Shown here piece by piece: positions 17,332 to 25,872 of a stretch of DNA of 64,000 nt. This stretch comes from Myroides pelagicus (GTDB lineage: Bacteria > Bacteroidota > Bacteroidia > Flavobacteriales > Flavobacteriaceae). Location: assembly GCF_009711055.1 (NCBI RefSeq), contig NZ_WMJY01000003.1:62315-126314 (forward strand), read 5' to 3'. The notes beneath the pieces were generated by a model. That model saw only the letters and a program-made list of their open reading frames with translations. It made no database searches and had not been told where the DNA came from. The translations under genes were made by a program, and so were the position numbers. The stretch's first letter is position 1, and each line of letters starts with the position of its first letter.

Positions 17332-18372
17332 ATGTTTAAAACTACGTTAACCTTACTACTTTTACTATTAATCAAGATGAACACATACGGGCAAAAAGAC
17401 ATCACAATTGGCAAAACATACACAATTAATTCTGAAATACTTCAAGAGGATAGAACAATACAGATCTACTTACCTAAAAGTTACACAGATACGAATTATT
17501 CGCTTCAACACTACCCTGTTATTTATTTACTAGATGGAGAATCTAACTTTAACTACCTAACTGCATTTGTAGAAAAGCTTTCGCGAAATCCCTATCCTTC
17601 AATTCCTGAAATGATTATTATAGGTATAGTCAATACTAATCGAACAAGAGATCTTACACCTACTACTCCAAACGAAAATAGCTTATCTGCAGAACAAAAA
17701 AATAAAACTAAGGGAGAAACAGGAGGAAATAGCCGCTTTTTTGAATTCATTGATAAGGAGTTAATGCCTTTTATCAATGAACAATATAGAACAAAGGGTT
17801 ATAATGTACTAATTGGTCATTCTTTTGGAGGAATAACAGCATTAAACAATCTACTCAACCATACCACTATGTTTCAAGCATACATAGTACATGATCCAAG
17901 TATTTGGTGGGATAATCAATACATACTAAAAACCTATAAACAAGCGATAAATAAAGACTTTAAACATCGTAAGCTATTCATTACACAAGTCGATGAAAGC
18001 CTAAATAAAGACATTAATAAACCTCACTATACAGGTATCAAAGACTTCCATAGGTTAATGCAAAATGAACAACTGCACAATCTAGCATACAAGTATATCG
18101 AATATCAAGGTGAAGATCACGGTAGTATTCCAATGAAAGGAAATCTAGACGGATTGAGATATATCTTTGATGGTTATAAAATCAATCTTAAAGACATCAA
18201 AAACAATCTTACCCTAGTAGAAGATACGTACAAGAGCTTTAGCAAAAAAATACATTTCGAATTTCTACCAAGTGAAGCTTATTTAGACTTTATTATTAAC
18301 TATTATAAGCAAATAAACAATCAAGAAGTGGTAGACTATTATGAACAATACAAGAGATCGTTATATAATTAA
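17332..18372 (+). CDS. Exported esterase-D-like alpha/beta hydrolase
   Basis: 346 residues. A hydrophobic N-terminus ending MNTYGQ looks like an export signal. RTIQIYLPKSYTD opens the domain, HYPVIYLLDGE supplies the oxyanion region, and GHSFGG (about residue 164-169) holds the nucleophile Ser; a late EDHGSIP supplies the probable catalytic His. This is the family of ferri-siderophore and acyl-ester hydrolases (COG2819). The substrate is unknown; siderophore esters or acylated sugars are possible. Single gene with its own promoter. The C-terminal 80 residues are helical, possibly a lid or partner-binding segment. Confidence 0.85.
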   Translation: MFKTTLTLLLLLLIKMNTYGQKDITIGKTYTINSEILQEDRTIQIYLPKSYTDTNYSLQHYPVIYLLDGESNFNYLTAFVEKLSRNPYPSIPEMIIIGIVNTNRTRDLTPTTPNENSLSAEQKNKTKGETGGNSRFFEFIDKELMPFINEQYRTKGYNVLIGHSFGGITALNNLLNHTTMFQAYIVHDPSIWWDNQYILKTYKQAINKDFKHRKLFITQVDESLNKDINKPHYTGIKDFHRLMQNEQLHNLAYKYIEYQGEDHGSIPMKGNLDGLRYIFDGYKINLKDIKNNLTLVEDTYKSFSKKIHFEFLPSEAYLDFIINYYKQINNQEVVDYYEQYKRSLYN

Positions 18373-18460
18373 TAACATTCAATAATTAAAAAAATATTTA
18401 GAAAACAGTTAGAAAAATACTAGATAATATTTTCAACTTCTAATTAAAAAGACAAAGTTA

Positions 18461-18490
18461 TTGTCATTAAATTAAAATTACCTAAGTTTA
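18461..18490 (+). promoter_or_regulatory. Putative promoter of the FabH-like gene
   Basis: TTG at 18461-18463, 19-base spacer, TAAGTTTA at 18483-18490 (one mismatch to TAnnTTTG), 30 bases before the ATG. Confidence 0.5.
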
Positions 18491-18520
18491 CATTATACAA
18501 ACCAATCCCCAAAAAAAATT

Positions 18521-19579
18521 ATGAATATAAAAATTAGTGGATCAGGATGCTATATTCCTACCCAGGTAATAACAAACAATGACTTTGGTCAATTTGACTT
18601 TAGAGACGAAAAAGGAGAGCCTTTTAAAGACACAAACGAGCGTATTGCTAAAAAACTACAATTAATAACAGGTATTGAGGAACGACGATATGTCACTACT
18701 GAGTTAACGACTTCAGATATCGGAGCATTTGCAGCCAAAAAGGCTCTAGAAGACGCCAATATAGATCCAGAGACAATCGATCAAATTATATTTGCACACA
18801 ACTTTGGAGATATTAAGCACGGAACCATTCAGTCAGATATAGTACCAAGTCTTGCCTCACGAGTTAAACAGCGATTACAAATAAAAAACCCCAACTGTAT
18901 AGCTTACGACCTACTATTTGGTTGCCCAGGTTGGATACAAGGTGTAATAAATGCATATGCAATGATGCAATCAGGTTTAGCGAAGCGCTGCTTAATAATC
19001 GGTGCCGAAACACTCTCTCGAACAATAGATTTGCACGATAGAGACTCTATGATCTATGCAGATGGAGCAGGTGCGACAATCTTTGAATTAACAAATGAAG
19101 AAGGAGGAATTTTAGCAGTTAATAGTGCGAGCTATACATTAGAAGAGGCCTTCTATATCCACTATGGTAAGTCATACCACCCAGACTTAGATCCAGACAC
19201 TAAATACATAAAAATGTATGGTCGAAAAATATATGAGTTTGCACTTACTTGTGTACCACTGGCAATGAAGGCATGCGTTGATAAAAGTGGTATAGAAATC
19301 AGTCGTATCAAAAAAGTAATGATTCATCAAGCTAATGAAAAAATGGACGAGGCAATTGTACAGCGATTCTACGAACTTTATGATATGAAAATGCCAGAAT
19401 ATATCATGCCGATGAATATACATAAACTTGGTAATAGTAGTGTAGCCACTTTACCTACACTTTACAATATGATTATTAATAATCAATTGGAAAATCACCA
19501 ATTAGAAAAAGGAGATATTTTACTCTTTGCCTCTGTAGGAGCAGGAATGAGCATTAACGCATTTGTTTATCAATTATAA
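18521..19579 (+). CDS. 3-oxoacyl-ACP synthase III-like ketoacyl synthase
   Basis: 352 residues with the thiolase fold of FabH. The active Cys sits in LLFGCPGW, the His in MIHQANEKMDEA and the Asn in KLGNSSVATLP, so the Cys-His-Asn triad is intact. FabH condenses acyl-CoA with malonyl-ACP to start fatty-acid synthesis; the GCPGW variant of the usual AACSGF and the stand-alone location suggest a specialised member, perhaps priming an unusual acyl chain or secondary lipid. It is not flanked by other fab genes. It is followed by a hairpin shared with the small convergent ORF. Confidence 0.88.
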   Translation: MNIKISGSGCYIPTQVITNNDFGQFDFRDEKGEPFKDTNERIAKKLQLITGIEERRYVTTELTTSDIGAFAAKKALEDANIDPETIDQIIFAHNFGDIKHGTIQSDIVPSLASRVKQRLQIKNPNCIAYDLLFGCPGWIQGVINAYAMMQSGLAKRCLIIGAETLSRTIDLHDRDSMIYADGAGATIFELTNEEGGILAVNSASYTLEEAFYIHYGKSYHPDLDPDTKYIKMYGRKIYEFALTCVPLAMKACVDKSGIEISRIKKVMIHQANEKMDEAIVQRFYELYDMKMPEYIMPMNIHKLGNSSVATLPTLYNMIINNQLENHQLEKGDILLFASVGAGMSINAFVYQL

Positions 19580-19586
19580 CAATACA

Positions 19587-19620
19587 CAAAGGGCTCCTAA
19601 TTGGAGCCCTTTGCTTATGT
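19587..19620. terminator. Bidirectional hairpin after the FabH-like gene
   Basis: CAAAGGGCTCC (19587-19597), loop TAATT, GGAGCCCTTTG (19603-19613). It lies between the FabH-like stop (19579) and the stop of the convergent small ORF (19620). There is no long T-run on the + strand. Confidence 0.7.
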
Positions 19621-19796
19621 TAATCATTACGCTTTGTACAAGCATAAATAAGTATAGTTAATCCTAAAATAAGATAACAAAATAGACTAATACTCAAACT
19701 ATATTCTTCAAAAGCATCAAACAAGTCAAGTATTAAAACAATTACAATTACAAAAATAACTGTAATCAAACCATTATTGACAATCTCCTTGCGCAT
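19620..19796 (-). CDS. Small two-helix membrane protein
   Basis: A 58-codon frame: MRKEIVNNG, a first hydrophobic helix (LITVIFVIVIVLILDLF), a short acidic turn (DAFEEYS), a second helix (LSISLFCYLILGLTILIYA) and a basic tail CTKRND. The clean two-span layout, positive-inside ends and a matching -7 box TAGTTTTG 28 bases upstream (19825-19832) all favour a real gene. It shares the hairpin at 19587 with the FabH-like gene. No family is recognised and the function is unknown. Confidence 0.65.
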   Translation of the reverse strand: MRKEIVNNGLITVIFVIVIVLILDLFDAFEEYSLSISLFCYLILGLTILIYACTKRND

Positions 19797-19824
19797 CACA
19801 TTAAAACGATTTCCGTACGCTATT

Positions 19825-19832
19825 CAAAACTA
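19825..19832 (-). promoter_or_regulatory. -7 box of the small membrane ORF
   Basis: TAGTTTTG on the minus strand fits TAnnTTTG, 28 bases before the ATG at 19796. Confidence 0.5.
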
Positions 19833-20017
19833 AATAGTATTATAAATTATTAAACTACACGAGTTTCAATTATTATGCCATTTAATAGATCTAATAACCA
19901 ATACCCACCGCAGTGAAAAATAAACCTTTTGTAAAACAGTAAAACCACTCATATAATATTTTTCTCTAACAAACCTACACTATCGATAAGTTCACTACTT
20001 TTAGCAAAAAAAAACGA

Positions 20018-21406
20018 ATGAAACTCAACTTATTAACAACAATACTACTCTTAGTATATTGTATTTCTCATGGACAACCACTAACACAAGCTGCACATCA
20101 AACCAATGTCTCACTTGAAAAACAAACAATAAACTTTAACCTTAAAGAAAAAAAATCATTCTTTGAACAAGATGCTGTGAAGATAGCTTTAGTTCCTACC
20201 ATCTTTTTTGGAGCATCTGCAACAGTTTGGAATAGTAGAAAAGATGTAAAAGAAGTGCGCAATCGATACATTCCAACTTTTAAATATAAGTTCGATGACT
20301 ACATGCAATACACACCTGCTGCCATCACATTTGGATTAAAAGCCGTAGGAGTAAAAGGAAGAAATAATATTAAAAGAACTACTATTTCTTATGCTGCTAG
20401 TATGGCAGTAATGGCAGTATTGGTCAATGGACTAAAATATACAACCAAAGTAGAAAGGCCCGACGGAACATCAAAAAATTCATTCCCTTCTGGTCATACT
20501 GCTATGGCTTTTGCTAATGCGACTTTTATGGATAAAGAATATGGATTAGTTAATCCTGCATATTCTATTGGTGGATATGGTTTAGCAACACTAACAGGAG
20601 TTGGACGAAGCCTTAACAACAGACACTGGACTTCAGATGTACTAGCTGGTGCAGGTATTGGTATACTATCAACTCAACTTGCCTATTTCTTTGTGGACAA
20701 AATATACGGAAACAAAGGAGATAATCTAAGTATCTTATCAAAGTACGAAGGTAATACAAACCCCTCATTCTTGAGTATCAAACTAGGAGTGACAAGTGGA
20801 CTAGAAAGTCTAGTAGAAACTGAAGAATCCGAATCACTAAACAAACTTGGTTGGGAAGCTGGATTAGAAGGCGCTTATTTCTTTACAAAAAATTGGGGAT
20901 TAGGTGGACAAATAATGGTAGCTAGTTTCCCTTTCTCAGAAAATAAAATAACACCACAAGAAACACCTGGATTGGAAGCCAAAGTACTATCTGAATCTAT
21001 GGGATATATGACTGCCTCCATAGGTCCTTATTATGCTATACACTTTTCGGAAAAATGGAATCTAATGTTAAAAGCACTGGGAGGCTATAGTATTGGGGCA
21101 GACGGTACAGTTACTTTAAAGGCTTTATCAGGTGAATCCTATATTCCAGAATTAGTCGATGGTAAAGTACAAATAGCCTCATATACCCCTGAGAATGTTT
21201 TTCAGTTTACAGGAGGAATGGCACTAACTTATAACCTTACTGATAATCTTGGGGCAACAATCTATTCTGATTTTAATCATAGCATGTCCAAAATCACCTA
21301 TGAACTAAATGACATCTCTATAGATCAAGGTCAAATACCGACTAATACAGTCAAAGGTCCTTTCAATTATTTAAGTGCAGGAGTACGATTAACAGCGTAT
21401 TTTTAA
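20018..21406 (+). CDS. PAP2 phosphatase with C-terminal outer-membrane beta-barrel
   Basis: 462 residues. MKLNLLTTILLLVYCISHGQ is an export signal. Residues of about 140-220 hold the PAP2 acid phosphatase motifs: K-x6-RP (KYTTKVERP), PSGH, and GRSLNNRHWTSD with the catalytic His and Asp. From about residue 240 the protein turns into beta strands with alternating aromatics and ends in LTAYF, a terminal Phe as in outer-membrane barrels. The phosphatase probably acts on a lipid or lipid-A phosphate or pyrophosphate while anchored in the outer membrane. The barrel call is by eye. Confidence 0.85.
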   Translation: MKLNLLTTILLLVYCISHGQPLTQAAHQTNVSLEKQTINFNLKEKKSFFEQDAVKIALVPTIFFGASATVWNSRKDVKEVRNRYIPTFKYKFDDYMQYTPAAITFGLKAVGVKGRNNIKRTTISYAASMAVMAVLVNGLKYTTKVERPDGTSKNSFPSGHTAMAFANATFMDKEYGLVNPAYSIGGYGLATLTGVGRSLNNRHWTSDVLAGAGIGILSTQLAYFFVDKIYGNKGDNLSILSKYEGNTNPSFLSIKLGVTSGLESLVETEESESLNKLGWEAGLEGAYFFTKNWGLGGQIMVASFPFSENKITPQETPGLEAKVLSESMGYMTASIGPYYAIHFSEKWNLMLKALGGYSIGADGTVTLKALSGESYIPELVDGKVQIASYTPENVFQFTGGMALTYNLTDNLGATIYSDFNHSMSKITYELNDISIDQGQIPTNTVKGPFNYLSAGVRLTAYF

Positions 21407-21540
21407 AATTTCGTCCTAGAGTAAAACTAATAACACAAGATAATAAAAACAACTAAACACCTAACTTTATAACACTTACAAAACAAAAAAGACATAACAA
21501 CCTTTAAAAAAATAGTAGTATATCCAATAGCTATAATGTT

Positions 21541-21548
21541 TACTTTTG
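21541..21548 (+). promoter_or_regulatory. -7 box of the second EamA gene
   Basis: TACTTTTG, 78 bases before the chosen ATG, implying a leader of about 70 bases. Confidence 0.5.
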
Positions 21549-21601
21549 CAAAAAAAACAAGACTAATAATTAAGCTTGTTTATACTTACTATTAATTTAT
21601 T

Positions 21602-21617
21602 GTGTACAAGCGTACAC
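21602..21617. promoter_or_regulatory. Inverted repeat in the EamA leader
   Basis: GTGTAC, loop AAGC, GTACAC sits in the 5' leader 10 bases before the ATG at 21627. It could be an operator or a small translation-control hairpin. Confidence 0.35.
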
Positions 21618-21626
21618 GTGTATAAA

Positions 21627-22544
21627 ATGCAATCAAATAAAAAAATTTTAGGCTTTGCGTCTGCTATATTTGTAGCGATGCTATGGGGAGTTTCAGGTGC
21701 TTTCGCACAGTTTCTTTTTAGAGAAAAAGAATTCAATGCCGAATGGTTAGTGACTGTTCGATTATTAATCTCAGGAGTCTTGATGTTAATCTTTGGATTA
21801 TTACAAAAAAACCCAGATATTAAGAAGATCTGGAAAGACAGAAAAGACGCAATACAGCTTGTCGTTTTTAGTATTTTAGGGATGTTGACAGTTCAATATA
21901 CCTATTTTGTAACTATATTACATTCAAATGCAGCTACAGCAACAGTATTACAATATACTGGGCCTGTGTTCATCGCGATATATATTGCCCTACGTTTAAA
22001 AAAATGGCCTAAACCAATTGAAATCTTAGCCATAGGTTTAGCTATGCTAGGTACATTCTTATTGGTGACCCACGGAAATATATCCACATTAAACATTACA
22101 CCAACAGCCCTTATTTGGGGGATTGCTTCTGCCATTGCATTAGCAGCCTATACAATTATGCCTGTTCACCTCTTAGATCGTTATAGCCCTATAGCTATCA
22201 TAGGCTGGAGTATGTTAATCGCGGGTATCGCAATGAGTATTATCCACCCTCCACACCGATTAGTAGGTATATGGGATGGCGAAACTTATGCTACAGTAGC
22301 CTTTATTGTATTTTTAGGAACACTAATTCCTTTTTATATATTCCTTACAGCTATTAAAAATATTGGTCCTCAACGTGCAAGTCTTCTTGCCTGTGCCGAA
22401 CCTCTATCTGCTACATTTATCGCCATTACATACTTTGGCGTAGAGTTTCACTATATGGATTGGATAGGAAGTTTATGTATCATCACTACCATATTACTAT
22501 TAACAAAGATTAAGAAAAAGATACTTCCAGAACCTGAACTATAA
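21627..22544 (+). CDS. EamA/DMT-family transporter (second)
   Basis: 305 residues with about ten transmembrane helices in two EamA repeats; GVSGAFAQFLF near the start and ACAEPLSATFIAITYFG with the helix-9 Glu-Pro are typical. It is likely a metabolite or amino-acid exporter of the inner membrane. I start at MQSNKKILGF (21627) because the upstream extension to 21576 is poor in hydrophobic continuity and contains the leader inverted repeat. It is only distantly similar to the copy at 1859. It ends at a bidirectional terminator shared with the flippase gene. Confidence 0.88.
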   Translation: MQSNKKILGFASAIFVAMLWGVSGAFAQFLFREKEFNAEWLVTVRLLISGVLMLIFGLLQKNPDIKKIWKDRKDAIQLVVFSILGMLTVQYTYFVTILHSNAATATVLQYTGPVFIAIYIALRLKKWPKPIEILAIGLAMLGTFLLVTHGNISTLNITPTALIWGIASAIALAAYTIMPVHLLDRYSPIAIIGWSMLIAGIAMSIIHPPHRLVGIWDGETYATVAFIVFLGTLIPFYIFLTAIKNIGPQRASLLACAEPLSATFIAITYFGVEFHYMDWIGSLCIITTILLLTKIKKKILPEPEL

Positions 22545-22545
22545 A

Positions 22546-22584
22546 GAAAAAGGGGAGTTAATCGCGAGATTAGCTCCCCTTTCT
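22546..22584. terminator. Bidirectional terminator, EamA/flippase
   Basis: GGGGAGTTAATC, loop GCGA, GATTAGCTCCCC (one G-T pair), flanked by A-rich and T-rich ends, lies between stops at 22544 (+) and 22587 (-). Confidence 0.9.
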
Positions 22585-22586
22585 CT

Positions 22587-24071
22587 TCATAACTTTTCTC
22601 TCGATCTAAAGATCTTTAGATACTTCAAGACTTCAACTTTTAAACCAAATACCCAATTTGTGCTAAAAAACACAAATCCATTGCTGATTATTACCAACCC
22701 AACTTTAATAATTAAAGTAACAAAATCACTATACACATTAGGTAAGTAGAAAACACATAATAGTATCGTTACCATACTCAACACTAATTTCAGATACACT
22801 TGATCAAAAGGCCATAGTCGCATCTTTTTATAGATATAAAAAGTCTTAGCAATATTATACAACGTCAAAGAAAGCAGAGAAGCTATCCCTACTCCTAAAA
22901 TTCCAGAAGTAGTCTGGGTCAAAAAGTAAAGATTCAACCCTACATTAATAACCATAAGACTAAGAATAGATACGAGATTGAACCGGTAATACTTAGAATA
23001 AGAGATAATTTCATTATTAAAACCCGTTGCCATATTAATCACAACATTCGCTCCCAACACATAGATTATTGGTAAAGATGGCGCTAACTTATCATACGTA
23101 GGCATTAAACGGAATAAGCTTTCTACACCCACGAAAACACACGAAAACAAAAACATCCCCACAAAGAAAAGAATTCGTGCAACCTCCTTATACTTCATAT
23201 TCAATTCCCTAAGTTGAATATTTGTAATAAGTTTTGCAATGACTGGAGCATATAAGGCAAATACACCTGTAGCAGGTATTGCTAACGTAGAAGCAAGTGT
23301 AACTCCAATCGTATAAGTACCATTCGCCTCGAAAGAAAGGAATGACGGTATCATCAACGAATCTACACGAAAGGCAAAAAAAGAACCAAAGCTACCTGCA
23401 AAAGCATAAAGGCTATAACGATAATAATCCTTAATACTTAACTCTTCAAACAAAGAAGTAAACTTCCATTGCCAGGTAAATCTAAAGTAACGATAAATAT
23501 AACTTCCTATTAATACAACAATAAACCAATAAGCAATGATATAAATAGACAAAGCATTAGCAATACTAGTTTGCCAATAAATCACCAATAGAAAAACCAT
23601 TGGCAGTGTCAGTTTAGGTATAATCTTTTCAAAAAATGTGGGTACTGATAGTCGCTGCAGGTTAGCTGCCTGCCTACGAAACAACTCAATATACGCCATA
23701 GCTACTGCTAAAGGATAACCGTATAAGAGATAATTAAACTTAGAATGACCAATACCAAATGACCAATATAATACTAAAACTAGGATACCTAAACCAATCG
23801 CTAAGCGCAACAAAGAGAACAGAGAAAAACTAAAAAGGCTTCGCTGTAATTGATCCGATAAGCGAGGATAATAATTTATTAAAGCATGTGTACTCCCCAA
23901 AACTATAATTGGAAACATAATTTGAGCACAAGCATCAACAAAGCGAATAATACCCAATAATTCTTTATCTAAAGGGTACACCAATATAGTAGAAAGCACG
24001 CCTATCAGTACGCCTACATAATTAATTCCTGTAAATAAAACAGCTTGTTTTGATGATATATTCGATTTCAT
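22587..24071 (-). CDS. Polysaccharide flippase (Wzx/MATE-like)
   Basis: 494 residues from MKSNISSKQAV, with about 14 transmembrane helices and the MOP-superfamily opening LFTGINYVGVLIGVLSTILVYP. Such proteins flip undecaprenyl-linked glycans across the inner membrane. The next gene, divergent, is a glycosyltransferase, which supports a role in surface polysaccharide assembly. A start eight codons earlier (24095) lies two bases after a -7 box TATATTTG (24098-24105) and so would coincide with the transcription start; I therefore use 24071. The substrate is unknown. Confidence 0.85.
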   Translation of the reverse strand: MKSNISSKQAVLFTGINYVGVLIGVLSTILVYPLDKELLGIIRFVDACAQIMFPIIVLGSTHALINYYPRLSDQLQRSLFSFSLFSLLRLAIGLGILVLVLYWSFGIGHSKFNYLLYGYPLAVAMAYIELFRRQAANLQRLSVPTFFEKIIPKLTLPMVFLLVIYWQTSIANALSIYIIAYWFIVVLIGSYIYRYFRFTWQWKFTSLFEELSIKDYYRYSLYAFAGSFGSFFAFRVDSLMIPSFLSFEANGTYTIGVTLASTLAIPATGVFALYAPVIAKLITNIQLRELNMKYKEVARILFFVGMFLFSCVFVGVESLFRLMPTYDKLAPSLPIIYVLGANVVINMATGFNNEIISYSKYYRFNLVSILSLMVINVGLNLYFLTQTTSGILGVGIASLLSLTLYNIAKTFYIYKKMRLWPFDQVYLKLVLSMVTILLCVFYLPNVYSDFVTLIIKVGLVIISNGFVFFSTNWVFGLKVEVLKYLKIFRSREKL

Positions 24072-24097
24072 TTGTCTTAAACGTCCTATAACCATTA

Positions 24098-24105
24098 CAA
24101 ATATA
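24098..24105 (-). promoter_or_regulatory. -7 box of the flippase gene
   Basis: TATATTTG on the minus strand, 26 bases before the chosen start, facing away from the glycosyltransferase promoter. Confidence 0.6.
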
Positions 24106-24136
24106 CTTGCTATTCAACGTATAATTACATTTTTTT

Positions 24137-24144
24137 TAAATTTG
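24137..24144 (+). promoter_or_regulatory. -7 box of the glycosyltransferase gene
   Basis: TAAATTTG, 36 bases before the ATG at 24181; divergent to the flippase -7 box about 32 bases away. Confidence 0.55.
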
Positions 24145-24180
24145 TACCCTATTATGGTATTCTCCTTCCAATGAGAAGGA

Positions 24181-25056
24181 ATGACCAAATCACAAACCAT
24201 GGGGAAATATCTAATTATAATGCCTGCTTACAATGAAGCAGATTATATTAAACAGACCATCGACAGTATTGTCAACCAACGATTGCTTCCAAGTAAACTA
24301 ATTATTGTTAATGATAATTCTACTGATCAAACACAGGATATCATTCAAGATTACGCGAAGCAGTATAGCTGGATAACTTTAGTTAATCGCAGTTCACAAA
24401 ACATACATCTCCCGGGAAGTAAGGTAGTTCAAACTTTTAATTATGGATTAGATACAGTCAGTGAACTGGAGGAATATGACTTCATCGTCAAACTAGATGC
24501 TGACCTTATACTTCCAATCAACTATTTTGAAACGATTAATCAAGCATTCCTTAATAATAGAAAACTCGGGCTTGTCGGGGGCTTTGCTTATATAGAAAAA
24601 AATAAAGAGTGGGTTATTGAAAGCCTAACTAATAAAGAACATATACGCGGAGCATTTAAAGCATATCGCACCAAGTGTTTTAAAGAGATCGGAGGACTTA
24701 AACCTGCTATGGGATGGGATACAGTAGATGAGTTGCTCTGTCTATATTATCAATGGGAATATAATACGATAGACTCCCTCCATGTCAAACATCTAAAGCC
24801 TACTGGAGCCATGTATAATAAGGCTGCTAGGTACAAACAAGGCGAATCCTTCTATCGTTTACACTATGGAGGCATCATAACGTGTATTGCTGCACTTAAG
24901 TTAGCTTCTAAAAAGAAGAAGCCCTTACTCTTTATCGACTACCTAATAGGGTATTACAAGGCAAAGAAAGAAAGCCTCCCTTACTTAGTAACTGATGAAC
25001 AAGGCAAATTCATACGCAAATATCGATGGAAAAAAATTAAAGAAAAGCTGTGGTAA
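24181..25056 (+). CDS. Family 2 glycosyltransferase
   Basis: 291 residues with a GT-A fold: YLIIMPAYNEADYIKQTIDSI is the nucleotide-sugar opening, IIVNDNSTDQT the first Asp site, and VKLDADLIL the DxD metal site. The C-terminal part is basic and amphipathic, suggesting membrane association. It probably transfers a sugar to a lipid-linked or surface glycan; the donor and acceptor are unknown. AGAAGGA ends one base before the ATG at 24181, while Met 24199 (MGKYLIIMPAYN) would also give a complete domain. Divergent from the flippase gene. Confidence 0.88.
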   Translation: MTKSQTMGKYLIIMPAYNEADYIKQTIDSIVNQRLLPSKLIIVNDNSTDQTQDIIQDYAKQYSWITLVNRSSQNIHLPGSKVVQTFNYGLDTVSELEEYDFIVKLDADLILPINYFETINQAFLNNRKLGLVGGFAYIEKNKEWVIESLTNKEHIRGAFKAYRTKCFKEIGGLKPAMGWDTVDELLCLYYQWEYNTIDSLHVKHLKPTGAMYNKAARYKQGESFYRLHYGGIITCIAALKLASKKKKPLLFIDYLIGYYKAKKESLPYLVTDEQGKFIRKYRWKKIKEKLW

Positions 25057-25123
25057 GCATTTTTAATTAAATCATTCTAATAACTCAATTGTAATTGGTA
25101 ATTTAGCCGGATATAATTTTTTT

Positions 25124-25870
25124 ATGATAAAATCAGCACTAACAAATATAGGTCAGTACTTCATCATGCTGAAAGAAATATTCAGTAAAATGACCAAATG
25201 GAAGGTAATGAAGGAGTTAATCTTCAAAGAAATAGATGACTTAATCATTGGATCATTAGGTATTGTCTGTTTCCTTTCATTCTTCGTGGGAGGTGTAGTT
25301 GCTATACAAACAGCATTAAACCTTACAAACCCATTAATCCCAAAATACTTAATTGGATTTGCTACTAGACAATCTGTAGTACTTGAGTTTGCTCCAACTT
25401 TTATCTCTATTATTATGGCAGGTAAAATGGGGTCATTTATTACCTCTAGTATTGGTACTATGAGAGTAACTGAACAAATAGACGCACTAGAAGTAATGGG
25501 AGTTAGCTCACTAAACTATTTAGTATTTCCAAAGCTAGTTGCAGTAATGTTATATCCATTCGTTATAGGAATCAGCATGTTCTTAGGTATTTTAGGCGGA
25601 TGGTTTGGTGGTGTAATGGGGAACTTTGTAACTTCCGAACAGTTTATCATCGGACTACAAGATACATTCATTCCATTCCATATTACTTACGCTTTTATTA
25701 AGACTTTTATATTCGGATTATTATTAGCCACTATTCCTTCTTATTTTGGATATTACATGAAAGGTGGAGCACTAGAAGTAGGTAAAGCAAGTACAACAGC
25801 CTTTGTATGGACAAGTGTAGCTATTATCCTAACGAACTATATATTAACTTCCCTTTTACTAACCAATTAA
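25124..25870 (+). CDS. MlaE-family ABC transporter permease
   Basis: 248 residues, with about five helices after an amphipathic N-terminus. The MlaE pattern is clear: FFVGGVVAIQTALNL, VVLEFAPTFISIIMAGKMGSFITSSIGTMRVTEQIDALEVMGV, and the family Glu-Gln-Asp-Ala coupling segment. It is the permease of a phospholipid/lipid transporter that moves lipids between the inner and outer membranes. The ATPase gene starts two bases after its stop. No MCE/MlaD substrate-binding gene follows, so that part must be encoded elsewhere. Confidence 0.92.
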   Translation: MIKSALTNIGQYFIMLKEIFSKMTKWKVMKELIFKEIDDLIIGSLGIVCFLSFFVGGVVAIQTALNLTNPLIPKYLIGFATRQSVVLEFAPTFISIIMAGKMGSFITSSIGTMRVTEQIDALEVMGVSSLNYLVFPKLVAVMLYPFVIGISMFLGILGGWFGGVMGNFVTSEQFIIGLQDTFIPFHITYAFIKTFIFGLLLATIPSYFGYYMKGGALEVGKASTTAFVWTSVAIILTNYILTSLLLTN

Positions 25871-25872
25871 TC

